Positions 19,118-28,400 of a DNA stretch of 64,000 nt are shown piece by piece (positions within the stretch are counted from its first letter, which is position 1; every line of letters starts with the position of its first letter). The translations under genes and the position numbers were made by a program. The stretch is from Xylanibacter rarus. Its GTDB lineage: Bacteria; Bacteroidota; Bacteroidia; Bacteroidales; Bacteroidaceae. The stretch lies in contig NZ_LFQU01000007.1 in the NCBI RefSeq assembly GCF_001275135.1, positions 58,299-122,298 on the forward strand, given 5' to 3'. Below the pieces are notes generated by a model. The model was not told the origin of the DNA, did not search any database, and saw only the letters and a program-made list of their open reading frames with translations.

Positions 19118-19822
19118 TTAGAAATGTCTAAACCGTATTTCTCTCATGCTATGACGTCCCATAAATCTGCTCTTGTCAACATATGTGTTGATACCATTTA
19201 TGCGTCCTTTTGCAGTATATTGCCAAAGAGTATAATCTCTTCCGTCTGCAAGTTTTGGTTCCTCATCAGAATATTGGGCAATCATAAGACAATAATTGTC
19301 AATTTTGCCTTGGAGATGTTTGTTGTAGAAATTTGTATATGTATACAATAAAGGCTTTTGGCGATAGGCCTTCTCAACTAAATCGATGAATTTAAATAAT
19401 GAATCACAAAATTCGTCAGTCTTAAGCCCCCCTGTTGTCTCTATGTCTATCATAGGTATCAGGTCCTGGTCTCCAGGACGGCATTGTGATTTAAAATTTT
19501 CGAGTTGCTTAACTAAATCAGTTTTAGGCCGAAAAAAATGGTATGAGCCAACTTTTAAACCATATCTGTGTGCTAATTCGATATTTCTTTCGTATGTTTT
19601 GTCTATATGTGTACCGCCTTCTGTCGCTTTTAAATAAACATAGGCCATTTTACTATTTTCACCAATTGTTTCCCAGAAAACGTCTCCTTGATAATGGCTG
19701 AGATCTATTCCGTGAATATGTCTGCATGTGTCTTCACATTGAACGTAGGTGTTGTAATCTTGTGCAGATATATATTGTGTTAGAGTAAATAGGCTGATAA
19801 TAATAAAAATGTATTGTTTCAT
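19118..19822 (-). CDS. Glycoside hydrolase family 25 lysozyme
   Basis: GH25 enzymes cleave the beta-1,4 bond between MurNAc and GlcNAc in peptidoglycan. The 234-residue protein has a signal peptide (KQYIFIIISLFTLTQYISA) and the GH25 motifs HGIDLSHYQGDVFW, YLKATEGGTHIDKTY, GSYHFFRPK and PMIDIETTGG with the catalytic Asp and Glu. YTLWQYTAKGRINGI comes near the C-terminus. I place the start at 19822, not at an upstream ATG, because a strong promoter at 19844-19874 would otherwise lie inside the coding region. It heads the four-gene operon that runs down to nudC. Confidence 0.93.
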   Translation of the reverse strand: MKQYIFIIISLFTLTQYISAQDYNTYVQCEDTCRHIHGIDLSHYQGDVFWETIGENSKMAYVYLKATEGGTHIDKTYERNIELAHRYGLKVGSYHFFRPKTDLVKQLENFKSQCRPGDQDLIPMIDIETTGGLKTDEFCDSLFKFIDLVEKAYRQKPLLYTYTNFYNKHLQGKIDNYCLMIAQYSDEEPKLADGRDYTLWQYTAKGRINGINTYVDKSRFMGRHSMREIRFRHF

Positions 19823-19843
19823 TGTATGATTCCTTATTTTTGG

Positions 19844-19874
19844 CAAAGATACACTTAATCGTTGGTACAACAAA
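19844..19874 (-). promoter_or_regulatory. Promoter of the GH25-nudC operon
   Basis: On the minus strand TTTG (19874-19871) is followed after 19 bp by TATCTTTG (19851-19844), a near-ideal Bacteroidota promoter. It sets the GH25 start at 19822. Confidence 0.75.
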
Positions 19875-19918
19875 GAAAATTATAAAATTTTAGTTATTCC
19901 TCAATATTTGAAAGACTG

Positions 19919-20722
19919 TTAAAAAATATTAGAGAAAAAGATGCTTGTTGTCTCAAGTGGAAAGAATGAAAAATACTTGAACATACCGGTATTAGGCTTT
20001 GGGATATTACAAATCAAGTTATTAATTTCTTTTTGAGTCTCATTCATCTTGTCCTCCGATTTTGCTTTAAGGTTTAGCGGTAATTTTATTTCTCCCGTTT
20101 TGATTTTATTTTGGTTATTATAGAATGGGATTTCGCTTGTATCGAAGTTGAAGAACTTAATGAGGTATATACCAACTAAGTTCATTATTTTATTCATCTT
20201 TAATGTATTTATCCAATTGTCTATTTTAACGAAATCTATTTTATTACCATATTTTCTTAAATAAATGCCATATTCTACAAGGTCTCTGATGTATGAATTT
20301 GCGGATAAAAGATTTTTAATGTTATCAATACTTCTGTTTAAGAATGTTATAGAGTCTACAGATGTATCGATACTATGAATCTCATTATAAATAATTCGAT
20401 TTAATTTCTTGTTTAAATATGAATTAGAGAATTTATTTATTGTTTTTGTCGACTGTCTGTATTGGTCGTCTTTTGGTGTGATTCTTGTTGTATTGGAATA
20501 AATAGTTTCGTTTATAGAGTTCGTGATCTTTGTTGGTATAATATTATTTGATGAGTTATCTGAATAAATTATTCCAGATATGATAAAATCTTCAACATCA
20601 TTTATTTTAGCAATGTATAATAGTTGATTCCATTTATATTCAGACATTTCTTCAAGTGTACAATATGACTGAAATGCCCCAGTAGATAATAATTTAATGA
20701 AATTTCTTATTACAACTTGCAT
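19919..20722 (-). CDS. Hypothetical protein
   Basis: The 267-residue protein is rich in Asn, Ile and Lys and has no signal peptide or membrane segment. The first 50 residues (a helical RNFIKLLSTGAF segment, then MSEYKWNQLLYIAKINDVEDF) resemble the N-terminal helix seen in some Bacteroidota nucleotidyltransferase-related proteins. No GS-x-DxD catalytic motif is present, so I do not assign that activity. The middle has helices with regular hydrophobic spacing, and the last 15 residues are aromatic (MFKYFSFFPLETTSIFF). It stands alone between the lysozyme operon and the uronate genes and is more AT-rich than both. It may be a lineage-restricted gene. Confidence 0.6.
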   Translation of the reverse strand: MQVVIRNFIKLLSTGAFQSYCTLEEMSEYKWNQLLYIAKINDVEDFIISGIIYSDNSSNNIIPTKITNSINETIYSNTTRITPKDDQYRQSTKTINKFSNSYLNKKLNRIIYNEIHSIDTSVDSITFLNRSIDNIKNLLSANSYIRDLVEYGIYLRKYGNKIDFVKIDNWINTLKMNKIMNLVGIYLIKFFNFDTSEIPFYNNQNKIKTGEIKLPLNLKAKSEDKMNETQKEINNLICNIPKPNTGMFKYFSFFPLETTSIFFSNIF

Positions 20723-20760
20723 ATCTTTTGTGGTTATAACTGCTTTTGCAGCGTTTTTAT

Positions 20761-20794
20761 TTTTCAGGATGATGCGTTTACATCATCCTGAAAA
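20761..20794 (-). terminator. Hairpin after uxaA
   Basis: A perfect 14-bp stem, TTTTCAGGATGATG with CATCATCCTGAAAA, has a 6-base loop and begins five bases after the uxaA stop codon. No long T-run follows on the minus strand, so termination is likely but not certain. Confidence 0.65.
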
Positions 20795-20799
20795 TATGT

Positions 20800-22296
20800 T
20801 TAAAGTGTTACACCATTTTTGAAGATGGATATTTCTCTGTACCCGTTTTTCTCATTGCATGTTTTTTCACCATTGGCAACAGATATTATCTTTTTGATGA
20901 ACTTGTCCAATAGGGATTTCATATCTGTTCCTTCAACCAATTCTCCTGCATTGAAGTCAATCCAATTTGGTTTGTTGTTAAATAGTGCACTATTGGTTGA
21001 TATTTTCATAGTCGGAATAAATGTACCAAATGGCGTGCCGCGTCCTGTCGTAAATAAAACAATCTGACAGCCTGCAGCAGCTAATGCTGTTGAAGCAACA
21101 AGGTCGTTTCCTGGTGCAGACAACAGATTAAGACCGGTAGTTTTTAGTCTGTCGCCATAGCCTAATACACCACTAACAGGGGCTCTTCCACATTTTTGAG
21201 TACATCCAAGTGCTTTGTCCTCTAATGTAGATATTCCACCGGCTTTGTTTCCAGGTGAAGGATTCTCACCAACAGGTTCGCCATGGCTCAAGAAATACTC
21301 TTTAAAGTCATTAACGAGTTTTACAGTCTGATTAAAGAGGTCTTCATTTTGACATCTGTTCATGAGAATTGTTTCTGCACCAAACATTTCTGGCACTTCT
21401 GTAAGTATAGATGTTCCGCCTTGTGCAACAATAAAGTCAGAAAATTCTCCAACAAGCGGATTGGCTGTTATACCACTTAATCCATCGCTTCCGCCACATT
21501 TTAATCCTATACGCAACTTGCTTAACGGACACTCTGTCCTTACATCTTTACTTGCTATGTCGTATAATGAGTGCAGAATTTTCATTCCTTCCTCAACTTC
21601 ATCTCCTTGAACCTTTTGTACTACAAGGAATTTTATACGACTTTTATCGTAATCGCCTAAAAGTTTTTCAAAATGGTCAGGCTGGTTGTTCTCACATCCC
21701 AAGCTTAATATCAGAACAGCTCCGGCATTAGGATGAAGGACAATGTCGCGTAACACTTTTCTGGTGTTTTCATGGTCCTCACTTAATTGTGAACATCCAT
21801 AATTGTGGTGCCAGGCATGAACGGCGTCAATACCGGCTAATTTTGTTTCTTCAGCCAGCTTTGTCGCTAATTTTTCTGCTATTCCATTTACACATCCTAC
21901 AGTTGGTACAATCCATACTTCATTTCTTATTCCAACCTCACCATTGGCTCTGACATATCCATTGAATGTTAGATTTTGGTTTTCGATGGGAAGAATTTCA
22001 TTTACAGGATTATATTCATAAGCAAGTTTACCTGATAAATTCGTTTTTAGATTGTTCTCATTAATCCATTCACCGGCCTTTAAATCTTTTTGGGCATGTC
22101 CTATAGGATAGCCGTATTTGATGATGTTCTCACCAGCCTTTGTGTCTTGTAAAAGGATTTTATGGCCGACAGGAGTGTCCTGCAAAACGGTTATAATTTT
22201 GCCATTGATGCTTATTTCTTCTCCCTGCTTATAGTCCCTTAGACAAACTACAACAGAATCGGCCGGATTAATTTTAATGAATGAAACTTTTTCCAT
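20800..22296 (-). CDS. uxaA: Altronate dehydratase
   Basis: UxaA dehydrates D-altronate to 2-keto-3-deoxygluconate in galacturonate breakdown. The 498-residue protein has an N-terminal SAF-like domain (about 1-90) and then the D-galactarate/altronate dehydratase body: NEVWIVPTVGCVNGIAEKLA, HNYGCSQLSEDHENTRKVL, LILSLGCENNQPDHF, LKCGGSDGLSGITANPLVG and TTGRGTPFGTFIPTMKIST. The cysteines probably hold the catalytic iron. It lies 34 bases after the lacI-type gene on the same strand. Its product is the substrate of the divergent kdgK, so this cluster covers three consecutive steps. I see no uxaB or uxaC in the window. Confidence 0.93.
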   Translation of the reverse strand: MEKVSFIKINPADSVVVCLRDYKQGEEISINGKIITVLQDTPVGHKILLQDTKAGENIIKYGYPIGHAQKDLKAGEWINENNLKTNLSGKLAYEYNPVNEILPIENQNLTFNGYVRANGEVGIRNEVWIVPTVGCVNGIAEKLATKLAEETKLAGIDAVHAWHHNYGCSQLSEDHENTRKVLRDIVLHPNAGAVLILSLGCENNQPDHFEKLLGDYDKSRIKFLVVQKVQGDEVEEGMKILHSLYDIASKDVRTECPLSKLRIGLKCGGSDGLSGITANPLVGEFSDFIVAQGGTSILTEVPEMFGAETILMNRCQNEDLFNQTVKLVNDFKEYFLSHGEPVGENPSPGNKAGGISTLEDKALGCTQKCGRAPVSGVLGYGDRLKTTGLNLLSAPGNDLVASTALAAAGCQIVLFTTGRGTPFGTFIPTMKISTNSALFNNKPNWIDFNAGELVEGTDMKSLLDKFIKKIISVANGEKTCNEKNGYREISIFKNGVTL

Positions 22297-22330
22297 AAAA
22301 TGATTTGTTTTATAGTTGTGTAAATTAAGT

Positions 22331-23395
22331 TTATAATTGTGTGCGTCTATAGAAATCCACGTTCTCTTTAGACAATAATTCTATTGGCATATAGTTTACC
22401 GGATCAACCTTCTTTTTTAACACTATTGCCTTAAATAATGTATCGACACAATTGTAGCCCTGCATGAAGGCATGTTGGGCGATGAGGAATGATATTGTTC
22501 CTAATCGTAAGCATTTCGCATTTTTTTCAACCATATCATATCCCATTATTTGAACGTCACGTCTATTGGTCTTTAATAAAAATTCACCGACAATATGACC
22601 TTTTGAGCATAGAGTGATGCAATGATGTATATGCGGGTTTGATGTAAAGAAATTTTCTAAGATAGAGTCATAATTGTTTTCATCTTCATCCAACGGTAAA
22701 TCTAGCTCAATAATCTTCGTTTGTGGAAAATGATCCTGCATATAATGCCTGAAACCAACTTCTCTGTTATCTTGTTGCTTACTTTCGACTTTTCCGTTCT
22801 TAGTCTGTTTCATAAGCATTATTTCTTTTTCGCCTGATGCTATTAACATGAGCATTTTTGCAGCAAAATATCCACTACAAAAAGAATCCTGCCCATAGAA
22901 TGAAAGTGGCTTTAAATCTGGCATATATGAGTCTAATAATATAAAAGGTATGCCGCGTTCGTGCAATTTTTCCGTAAAACCTTTCGTCGTTTCTAAATCG
23001 CTAGGCACAACAATTACCCCATTTGGATTTGCATTTAGACATTTGGTGTATTCCCTAATAAAAGTAGACGGGTCAAACCTTTTATAGTACATCATTTTCA
23101 CATCAATGTGAAAATCACGTCTTGCTTCACATGCTTTTGCTGCTCCCTCTTCAATTTCTTCCCAATAAGCTTCTGATTTATGTTGAGGAATTATACAATA
23201 AAAAGTGTATGACTTGTTGTATGCAAGAGCACTTGCATACATATTCGGTTGGTAATTTATGTTTTTTAAAACAGCTTCAACCTTTTCCCTTGCTGATTTG
23301 GATACATTCGGACGGTTATGTAAAACTCTGTCAACGGTTCCAACTGATACACCTGATTTCTCGGCAATGTCTTTAATTCTTATCTTTTCGCTCAT
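22331..23395 (-). CDS. LacI-family transcriptional regulator
   Basis: The 354-residue protein has an N-terminal HTH, IRIKDIAEKSGVSVGTVDRV (about 4-23) with the hinge segment VEAVLKNINYQPN. A periplasmic-binding-protein-like ligand domain follows (YTFYCIIPQHKSEAYWEEIE, NGVIVVPSDLETTKGF, VQIMGYDMVEKNAKCLRLG). The likely ligand is a uronate pathway intermediate such as 2-keto-3-deoxygluconate, inferred from position between uxaA and kdgK. I use the ATG at 23395. The longer frame begins with a TTG that falls inside the promoter -7 box. It probably controls both divergent transcripts and itself. Confidence 0.9.
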   Translation of the reverse strand: MSEKIRIKDIAEKSGVSVGTVDRVLHNRPNVSKSAREKVEAVLKNINYQPNMYASALAYNKSYTFYCIIPQHKSEAYWEEIEEGAAKACEARRDFHIDVKMMYYKRFDPSTFIREYTKCLNANPNGVIVVPSDLETTKGFTEKLHERGIPFILLDSYMPDLKPLSFYGQDSFCSGYFAAKMLMLIASGEKEIMLMKQTKNGKVESKQQDNREVGFRHYMQDHFPQTKIIELDLPLDEDENNYDSILENFFTSNPHIHHCITLCSKGHIVGEFLLKTNRRDVQIMGYDMVEKNAKCLRLGTISFLIAQHAFMQGYNCVDTLFKAIVLKKKVDPVNYMPIELLSKENVDFYRRTQL

Positions 23396-23410
23396 ATATA
23401 AATCCACTTT

Positions 23411-23439
23411 CAAAGATAAAGTGAAATATTTTCTGCAAA
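23411..23439 (-). promoter_or_regulatory. Promoter of the lacI-uxaA operon
   Basis: On the minus strand TTTG (23439-23436) precedes TATCTTTG (23418-23411) by 17 bp. The leader to the ATG at 23395 is about 10-15 bases. Confidence 0.65.
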
Positions 23440-23469
23440 AATAGCAATAAAAACTGAATCGTGCGAAAA

Positions 23470-23488
23470 CACAAAGGCGATTTTTGTG
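23470..23488. promoter_or_regulatory. Candidate operator between lacI and kdgK
   Basis: CACAAA, seven bases, TTTGTG form an inverted repeat between the two divergent promoters. It is a plausible LacI-family site from position and symmetry, but the half-sites are AT-rich and could arise by chance. Confidence 0.35.
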
Positions 23489-23513
23489 AAAAACACATTT
23501 TTTTGTTGTTTTA

Positions 23514-23545
23514 TTTGTTTGGTTTTAATTTAAATATTAATTTTG
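23514..23545 (+). promoter_or_regulatory. Promoter of kdgK
   Basis: TTTG at 23514-23517 and TAATTTTG at 23538-23545 are separated by 20 bp. The kdgK ATG lies 50 bases downstream. Confidence 0.65.
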
Positions 23546-23595
23546 TGAACTGAAAAAACAAATTATAAATCTATAAACATTCAAAAATTAAAGAA

Positions 23596-24621
23596 ATGGC
23601 TAAAGTTGTAACCTTGGGCGAGATAATGCTTCGCCTTTCATCTCCCGGTCAGAAGAGATTTGTTCAATGTGATAATTTTGATGTTGTGTATGGTGGTGGC
23701 GAGGCAAACGTTGCTGTTAGTGCTGCGAATTATGGTCATGAGGCTTATTTTGTAACGAAATTACCTAAACATGAAATAGGACAGTGTGCCTTAAATGCAT
23801 TACGCAGATACGGAGTTAATACACAGTTCATTGCGCGTGGTGGTGATCGTTTAGGTATATATTTCCTTGAAACAGGTGCAAGTATGCGTCCTTCAAAGGT
23901 TGTATATGACCGTGCTCACAGTTCTATCGCTGAAGCTGATCCTGAAGATTTCGACTTTGATAAGATAATGGAAGGAGCTCAGTGGTTCCATTGGAGTGGA
24001 ATTACTCCGGCCATTAGTGACAAGGCTGCAGAACTTACACGTCTTGCTTGTGAGGCTGCAAAACGTCATGGCGTAACTGTTAGTGTGGACCTTAATTTCC
24101 GTAAAAAACTTTGGACATCAGAGAAGGCTCAGAGTATAATGAAACCTTTGATGAAGTATGTTGATGTATGTATAGGTAACGAGGAAGATGCACAGTTATG
24201 TTTAGGCTTTAAGCCGGATGCAGATGTTGAAGGTGGAAAAACAGATGCTGAAGGATATTATGGCATATTCAAGGGCATGATGGAAGAGTTTGGCTTTAAG
24301 TATGTCGTTTCAACTCTTCGTGAGTCTTTATCTGCTACCCATAATGGCTGGAAGGCATTGATTTATAACGGAAAAGAATTTTACCAGAGTAAGCATTATG
24401 ATATAATGCCTATTATTGATCGTGTTGGTGGTGGTGATTCTTTTGCCGGTGGTCTTATACATGGATTGCTGACATATCCGGAAGATCAGGGTAAGGCATT
24501 AGAGTTCGCCGTTGCAGCATCTGCCTTGAAACATACAATTCCGGGCGACTTTAATTTGATGTCAGCAGAGGAGGTTGAAAACCTTGCTGGTGGTGACGCT
24601 TCTGGTCGTGTTCAGCGTTGA
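23596..24621 (+). CDS. kdgK: 2-keto-3-deoxygluconate kinase (PfkB family)
   Basis: The enzyme phosphorylates 2-keto-3-deoxygluconate to KDPG, the product of the pathway fed by uxaA. The 341-residue PfkB-fold kinase shows the N-terminal substrate motif YGGGEANVAVSAANYGHEAY (about 32-51), VSVDLNFRKKLW (about 168) and the catalytic anion-hole motif DRVGGGDSFAGGLIHGL (about 276). The kinase family is clear; the substrate is taken from its neighbours, an altronate dehydratase and a KDPG aldolase. A 136-base gap separates it from the aldolase gene, and I see no second promoter there. Confidence 0.9.
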   Translation: MAKVVTLGEIMLRLSSPGQKRFVQCDNFDVVYGGGEANVAVSAANYGHEAYFVTKLPKHEIGQCALNALRRYGVNTQFIARGGDRLGIYFLETGASMRPSKVVYDRAHSSIAEADPEDFDFDKIMEGAQWFHWSGITPAISDKAAELTRLACEAAKRHGVTVSVDLNFRKKLWTSEKAQSIMKPLMKYVDVCIGNEEDAQLCLGFKPDADVEGGKTDAEGYYGIFKGMMEEFGFKYVVSTLRESLSATHNGWKALIYNGKEFYQSKHYDIMPIIDRVGGGDSFAGGLIHGLLTYPEDQGKALEFAVAASALKHTIPGDFNLMSAEEVENLAGGDASGRVQR

Positions 24622-24757
24622 TGCTGGCATGAGTAATGTTTTGACATCTGAAATTTATAAACTAAGAAATGCTTTGACAATTTGCGTGTTTAAAGAATAA
24701 AACTTTCAAAAGTCCGTATATTGTTTAAGTGTTATTATAAATAAAAAATAGAATATA

Positions 24758-25426
24758 ATGGCTAAATTTGATAAAATTGCGGTATTGAACAAGATAAGTT
24801 CAACTGGAATGGTACCAGTCTTTTATCATAAGGATGTAGAAATAGCAAAAAAAGTTATAAAAGCATGTTATGATGGAGGCGTTCGTGCTTTCGAATTCAC
24901 CAATCGTGGTGATTTTGCTCACGAGGTGTTTGGTGAAGTAGTTAAGTTTGCTGCCGTTGAATGTCCTGAACTTGCTTTAGGTGTCGGTTCTGTTGTTGAT
25001 CCCGCAACAGCCGCATTGTATATCCAACTTGGTGCTAATTTTGTAGTTGGCCCGTTGTTTAATCCGGAAATTGCTAAGGTTTGTAACCGTCGCTTGGTTC
25101 CTTATACTCCTGGATGCGGAAGTGTTTCAGAAGTAGGCTTTGCTCAGGAATTAGGCTGTGATTTATGTAAAGTATTCCCAGGTGACGTTTTAGGACCAAA
25201 ATTGGTTAAGGGAATGTTGGCTCCTATGCCTTGGTCTAAATTGATGGTAACCGGTGGCGTTTCTCCTGATGAGGAAAATCTTAATTCATGGATTAAAGCA
25301 GGCGTGTTCTGTGTGGGAATGGGTTCTAAGTTATTCCCGAAAGATGTTATTGCTGCAGGTAATTGGCAAGCTATTACGGATAAGTGTAAAGAAGCTTTAG
25401 GGTATATTGCTAAGGCTCGCGGATAA
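24758..25426 (+). CDS. eda: KDPG / 4-hydroxy-2-oxoglutarate aldolase
   Basis: This class I aldolase splits 2-keto-3-deoxy-6-phosphogluconate into pyruvate and glyceraldehyde-3-phosphate. The 222-residue protein shows the glutamate motif [15 protein letters not shown] (about 40), [20 protein letters not shown], and the Schiff-base lysine in [19 protein letters not shown] (about 137). The phosphate loop is [15 protein letters not shown]. It closes the uronate pathway of this cluster. The stop codon lies 11 bases before the preferred start of the large sensor gene, so read-through transcription into the sensor is possible. Confidence 0.92.
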   Translation: MAKFDKIAVLNKISSTGMVPVFYHKDVEIAKKVIKACYDGGVRAFEFTNRGDFAHEVFGEVVKFAAVECPELALGVGSVVDPATAALYIQLGANFVVGPLFNPEIAKVCNRRLVPYTPGCGSVSEVGFAQELGCDLCKVFPGDVLGPKLVKGMLAPMPWSKLMVTGGVSPDEENLNSWIKAGVFCVGMGSKLFPKDVIAAGNWQAITDKCKEALGYIAKARG

Positions 25427-25436
25427 TAGATACGTA

Positions 25437-28400
25437 TTGAAAGGCTCGATTGTGCTTCTGGGCATATTGAGCCTTTTATTTTTTTCAGCTTGTTCTTTTG
25501 AAAACGAAAAATCAGAAGTTGACAGGTTGAATGATATATCTTATGTATATCATTACAAGGACTTGGATTCAACTTATTATTATGCCAATAAGGCATTAAG
25601 TTTGTCGAAAGGAAATTCTTCTGCATGTGCAGAGGCATATAATAATTTGGCTTTTTTTCATATTTCAAAAATGAATTATGAAAAAGCATATGATTTTCTT
25701 GATAGCGTTACTTATGTTACAGATAATCAAGTAGAACTTTTAATTGCTGATATTCAGCGTATGAGATTGTGTCAGCGAGAATCAGAAAATAAAAAGTTTT
25801 ACGATTTTCGTGAACGTGCTCAAGCCAGATTAAAGCGAATAAACGAAGAAAAAAAGTCTTTACCAGAACGCTTGTCAAGGCGTCTTAATTATGCCGAATC
25901 AGAGTTTCTGATAGTTAGTTCTACTTATTACTATTATTTGGGACTTGTTGATAAGGCTAAGCATGCCATATTGCAAATAGACTCTATAACTGAAATATAT
26001 AAGGATACAGCCCAATATATAAATTATTTATATCAATTAGGGAGCGGCGGATTGATTGAAGGAAAAACACAGTATGATGTTTCTCAAAAAGAATTCGAGT
26101 ATTTGTTTAAATGTTATTTGTATGCTAAGAAAGGAAAATACAAGTACTGGGAAGCAAACTCTTTGCAAGCGTTAAGTGAACATCTTATAGATAAAGACAA
26201 TCGAACGTGGTTGTCTTTAAATAATAAATTGGCAATAAACTATCTTAATATTGATAATATGCCTGATAGCTTGTTGGCCGGAAATTTAGCACAAAGAGCA
26301 TTATCATTATTTGTTAGTTATGGAGATGTATATCAAATTGCAGGAGCATACCGTACTTTGGCTTTTTGTTATTGGACTGTGTGTGATTATACATCTTCTT
26401 TGATCTGTTTGGAAAATGCATTGGCAGAGCCTTTGATAAACCAAGCACCTGATTTAGTCGCTAGTATCTGTGAACAATTGAGTTTGGCTTATTCTGCGAT
26501 TGATGATAAGAATAATAGTGACATTTATCGTAATAAATATCTTGATTTACGAGAAGAAACGCGACAAGATAGGCAATTAGAAGCTCGTGCTGAACAATTG
26601 GAAAAAACATCAATGCAACTTAATGTCCTTATAGTATTCATAATCTGTTTAATATGTATTGTTATTGCATTGTTTTTTATTCTTAATCGTTTAAGAAAAA
26701 AGCGAGATAAAAAATTTTATATTGACGATTTGTTAAAACCTTTACAGGAATGGAATAAGTTGAATTGTAAGTATTTAAATAATCTTGATGAAAGTTATGA
26801 AGAGGTTGAAGAACAATTGAATTTATGTCGTTTGAGTATAGAAAAAGCTAAAAGAAGAAACGTGGACAATCGTTCTAAGGTTTTTCTTGTTAATAATGTA
26901 TTGCCTTATATTGATCGAATAATAAATGAGGTAAAGCGGATAGAGATGTCTGTAGAATCAGATGAAATAAGGCGAGAAAGGTATTGTTATGTTAAAGAAT
27001 TGATTGATAGAATCAATGAATATAATGATGTACTTACTCATTGGATTCAACTTCAACAAGGTCAGCTTTCTTTGCATATTGAAAGCTTTAAGTTACAGGA
27101 TGTTTTTAATGTCTTGCTAAAATCAACAGCTTCTTTTCAACTAAAAGGTATAAAACTAGAAGTTCGGTCTTCTTCAGCTGTAGTTAAGGCTGATAAAATA
27201 ATGACTTTGTTCATGCTTAATACACTTTCAGATAATTCTCGTAAATTTACAAAAGCAGGTGGAACTGTAGTGATTAGTGCAGAAGAAAAAACTGATTACG
27301 TTGAAATATCTGTTTCTGATACAGGTGAGGGTATTGATAAGCAAAAGTTGGAAAACTTGTTTGGACACAAAATAAAGAATGGACATGGTTTTGGTCTTAT
27401 GAATTGTAAAGGTATTATTGACAAGTATCGTAAGACTAGTCAGATTTTTAATGTATGTGGTATTTTTGCAGAGAGCGAAATAGGAAAGGGTAGTAGATTT
27501 TATTTTCGCTTGCCGTATGGTATTCTACGTGGCTTTTTATTTCTTATAAGCTTTAGTCTGACGATAAATCTTAACGCAGAGGATGTAAAAGAAATAAAAG
27601 CAAATACTGTTTTAAAAGTAAAATCAGAATATTTAATAAAAGCAAGTAATTTTGCTGATTCTGCATATTATAGTAATATTAATGGAACATATCAAAAAAC
27701 GTTGAACTATGCAGATTCTGCAATTTCCTATTTGAATTTATTCTATAAGCAGGCATATCACCAAGGAAAAGACTTGATATCGCTAAAAGGCGCAGAGACG
27801 GATTTGCCTGCTGATATTATATGGTTTCGTAAGGAGATTAAAACTGATTATGATGTAATTCTAGATATTCGTAACGAATGTGCAGTCGCTTCTTTGGCAT
27901 TACATAAATGGGATTTGTATGTATATAATAATAAAATTTATACTCAACTATTTAAAGAAATGTCTGCAGATAGAGGTTTGGCTGAATATTGTCTTACAAT
28001 GCAGCGTTCGAAAACAAATAAAGTAATAGCAGTCATATTTCTTATTATATTATTAATTTCTGCTGCGGGATTATATTATTTGTTATATTATCGCCATGTC
28101 TTATATTATCGTTTTTGTGTAGACAAAATTAATGATATTAATAAACTTCTTTTTTCTGATAAATCTATTTCGCAAAAGATTTCAACTATCTCAGAAGTTG
28201 ATGTTTCAAGATATCCTCATTCGTTACAAAAAGTGATAGGGCAGATAAAAAGTGTTTTGGATAACTCGATTGACTTGAATGAACGTAAGAAGGCTGATAT
28301 AGAATATCTTTCAGACGAACTTAATCGGGCTAGATATGAGGATGAAAAACTGTATGTATGTAATAATGTTACAGATAATTGTTTGAGTGCGTTGAAGCAT

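Noticed and set aside
20761-20794. Attachment site or small mobile element near the hypothetical gene at 19919-20722
   Set aside because: The perfect inverted repeat is five bases after uxaA and fits a terminator. No direct repeats or integrase are nearby.
25144-25689. 181-codon minus-strand frame across the eda/sensor junction
   Set aside because: It is antisense to two supported genes, with no signal, domain or promoter.
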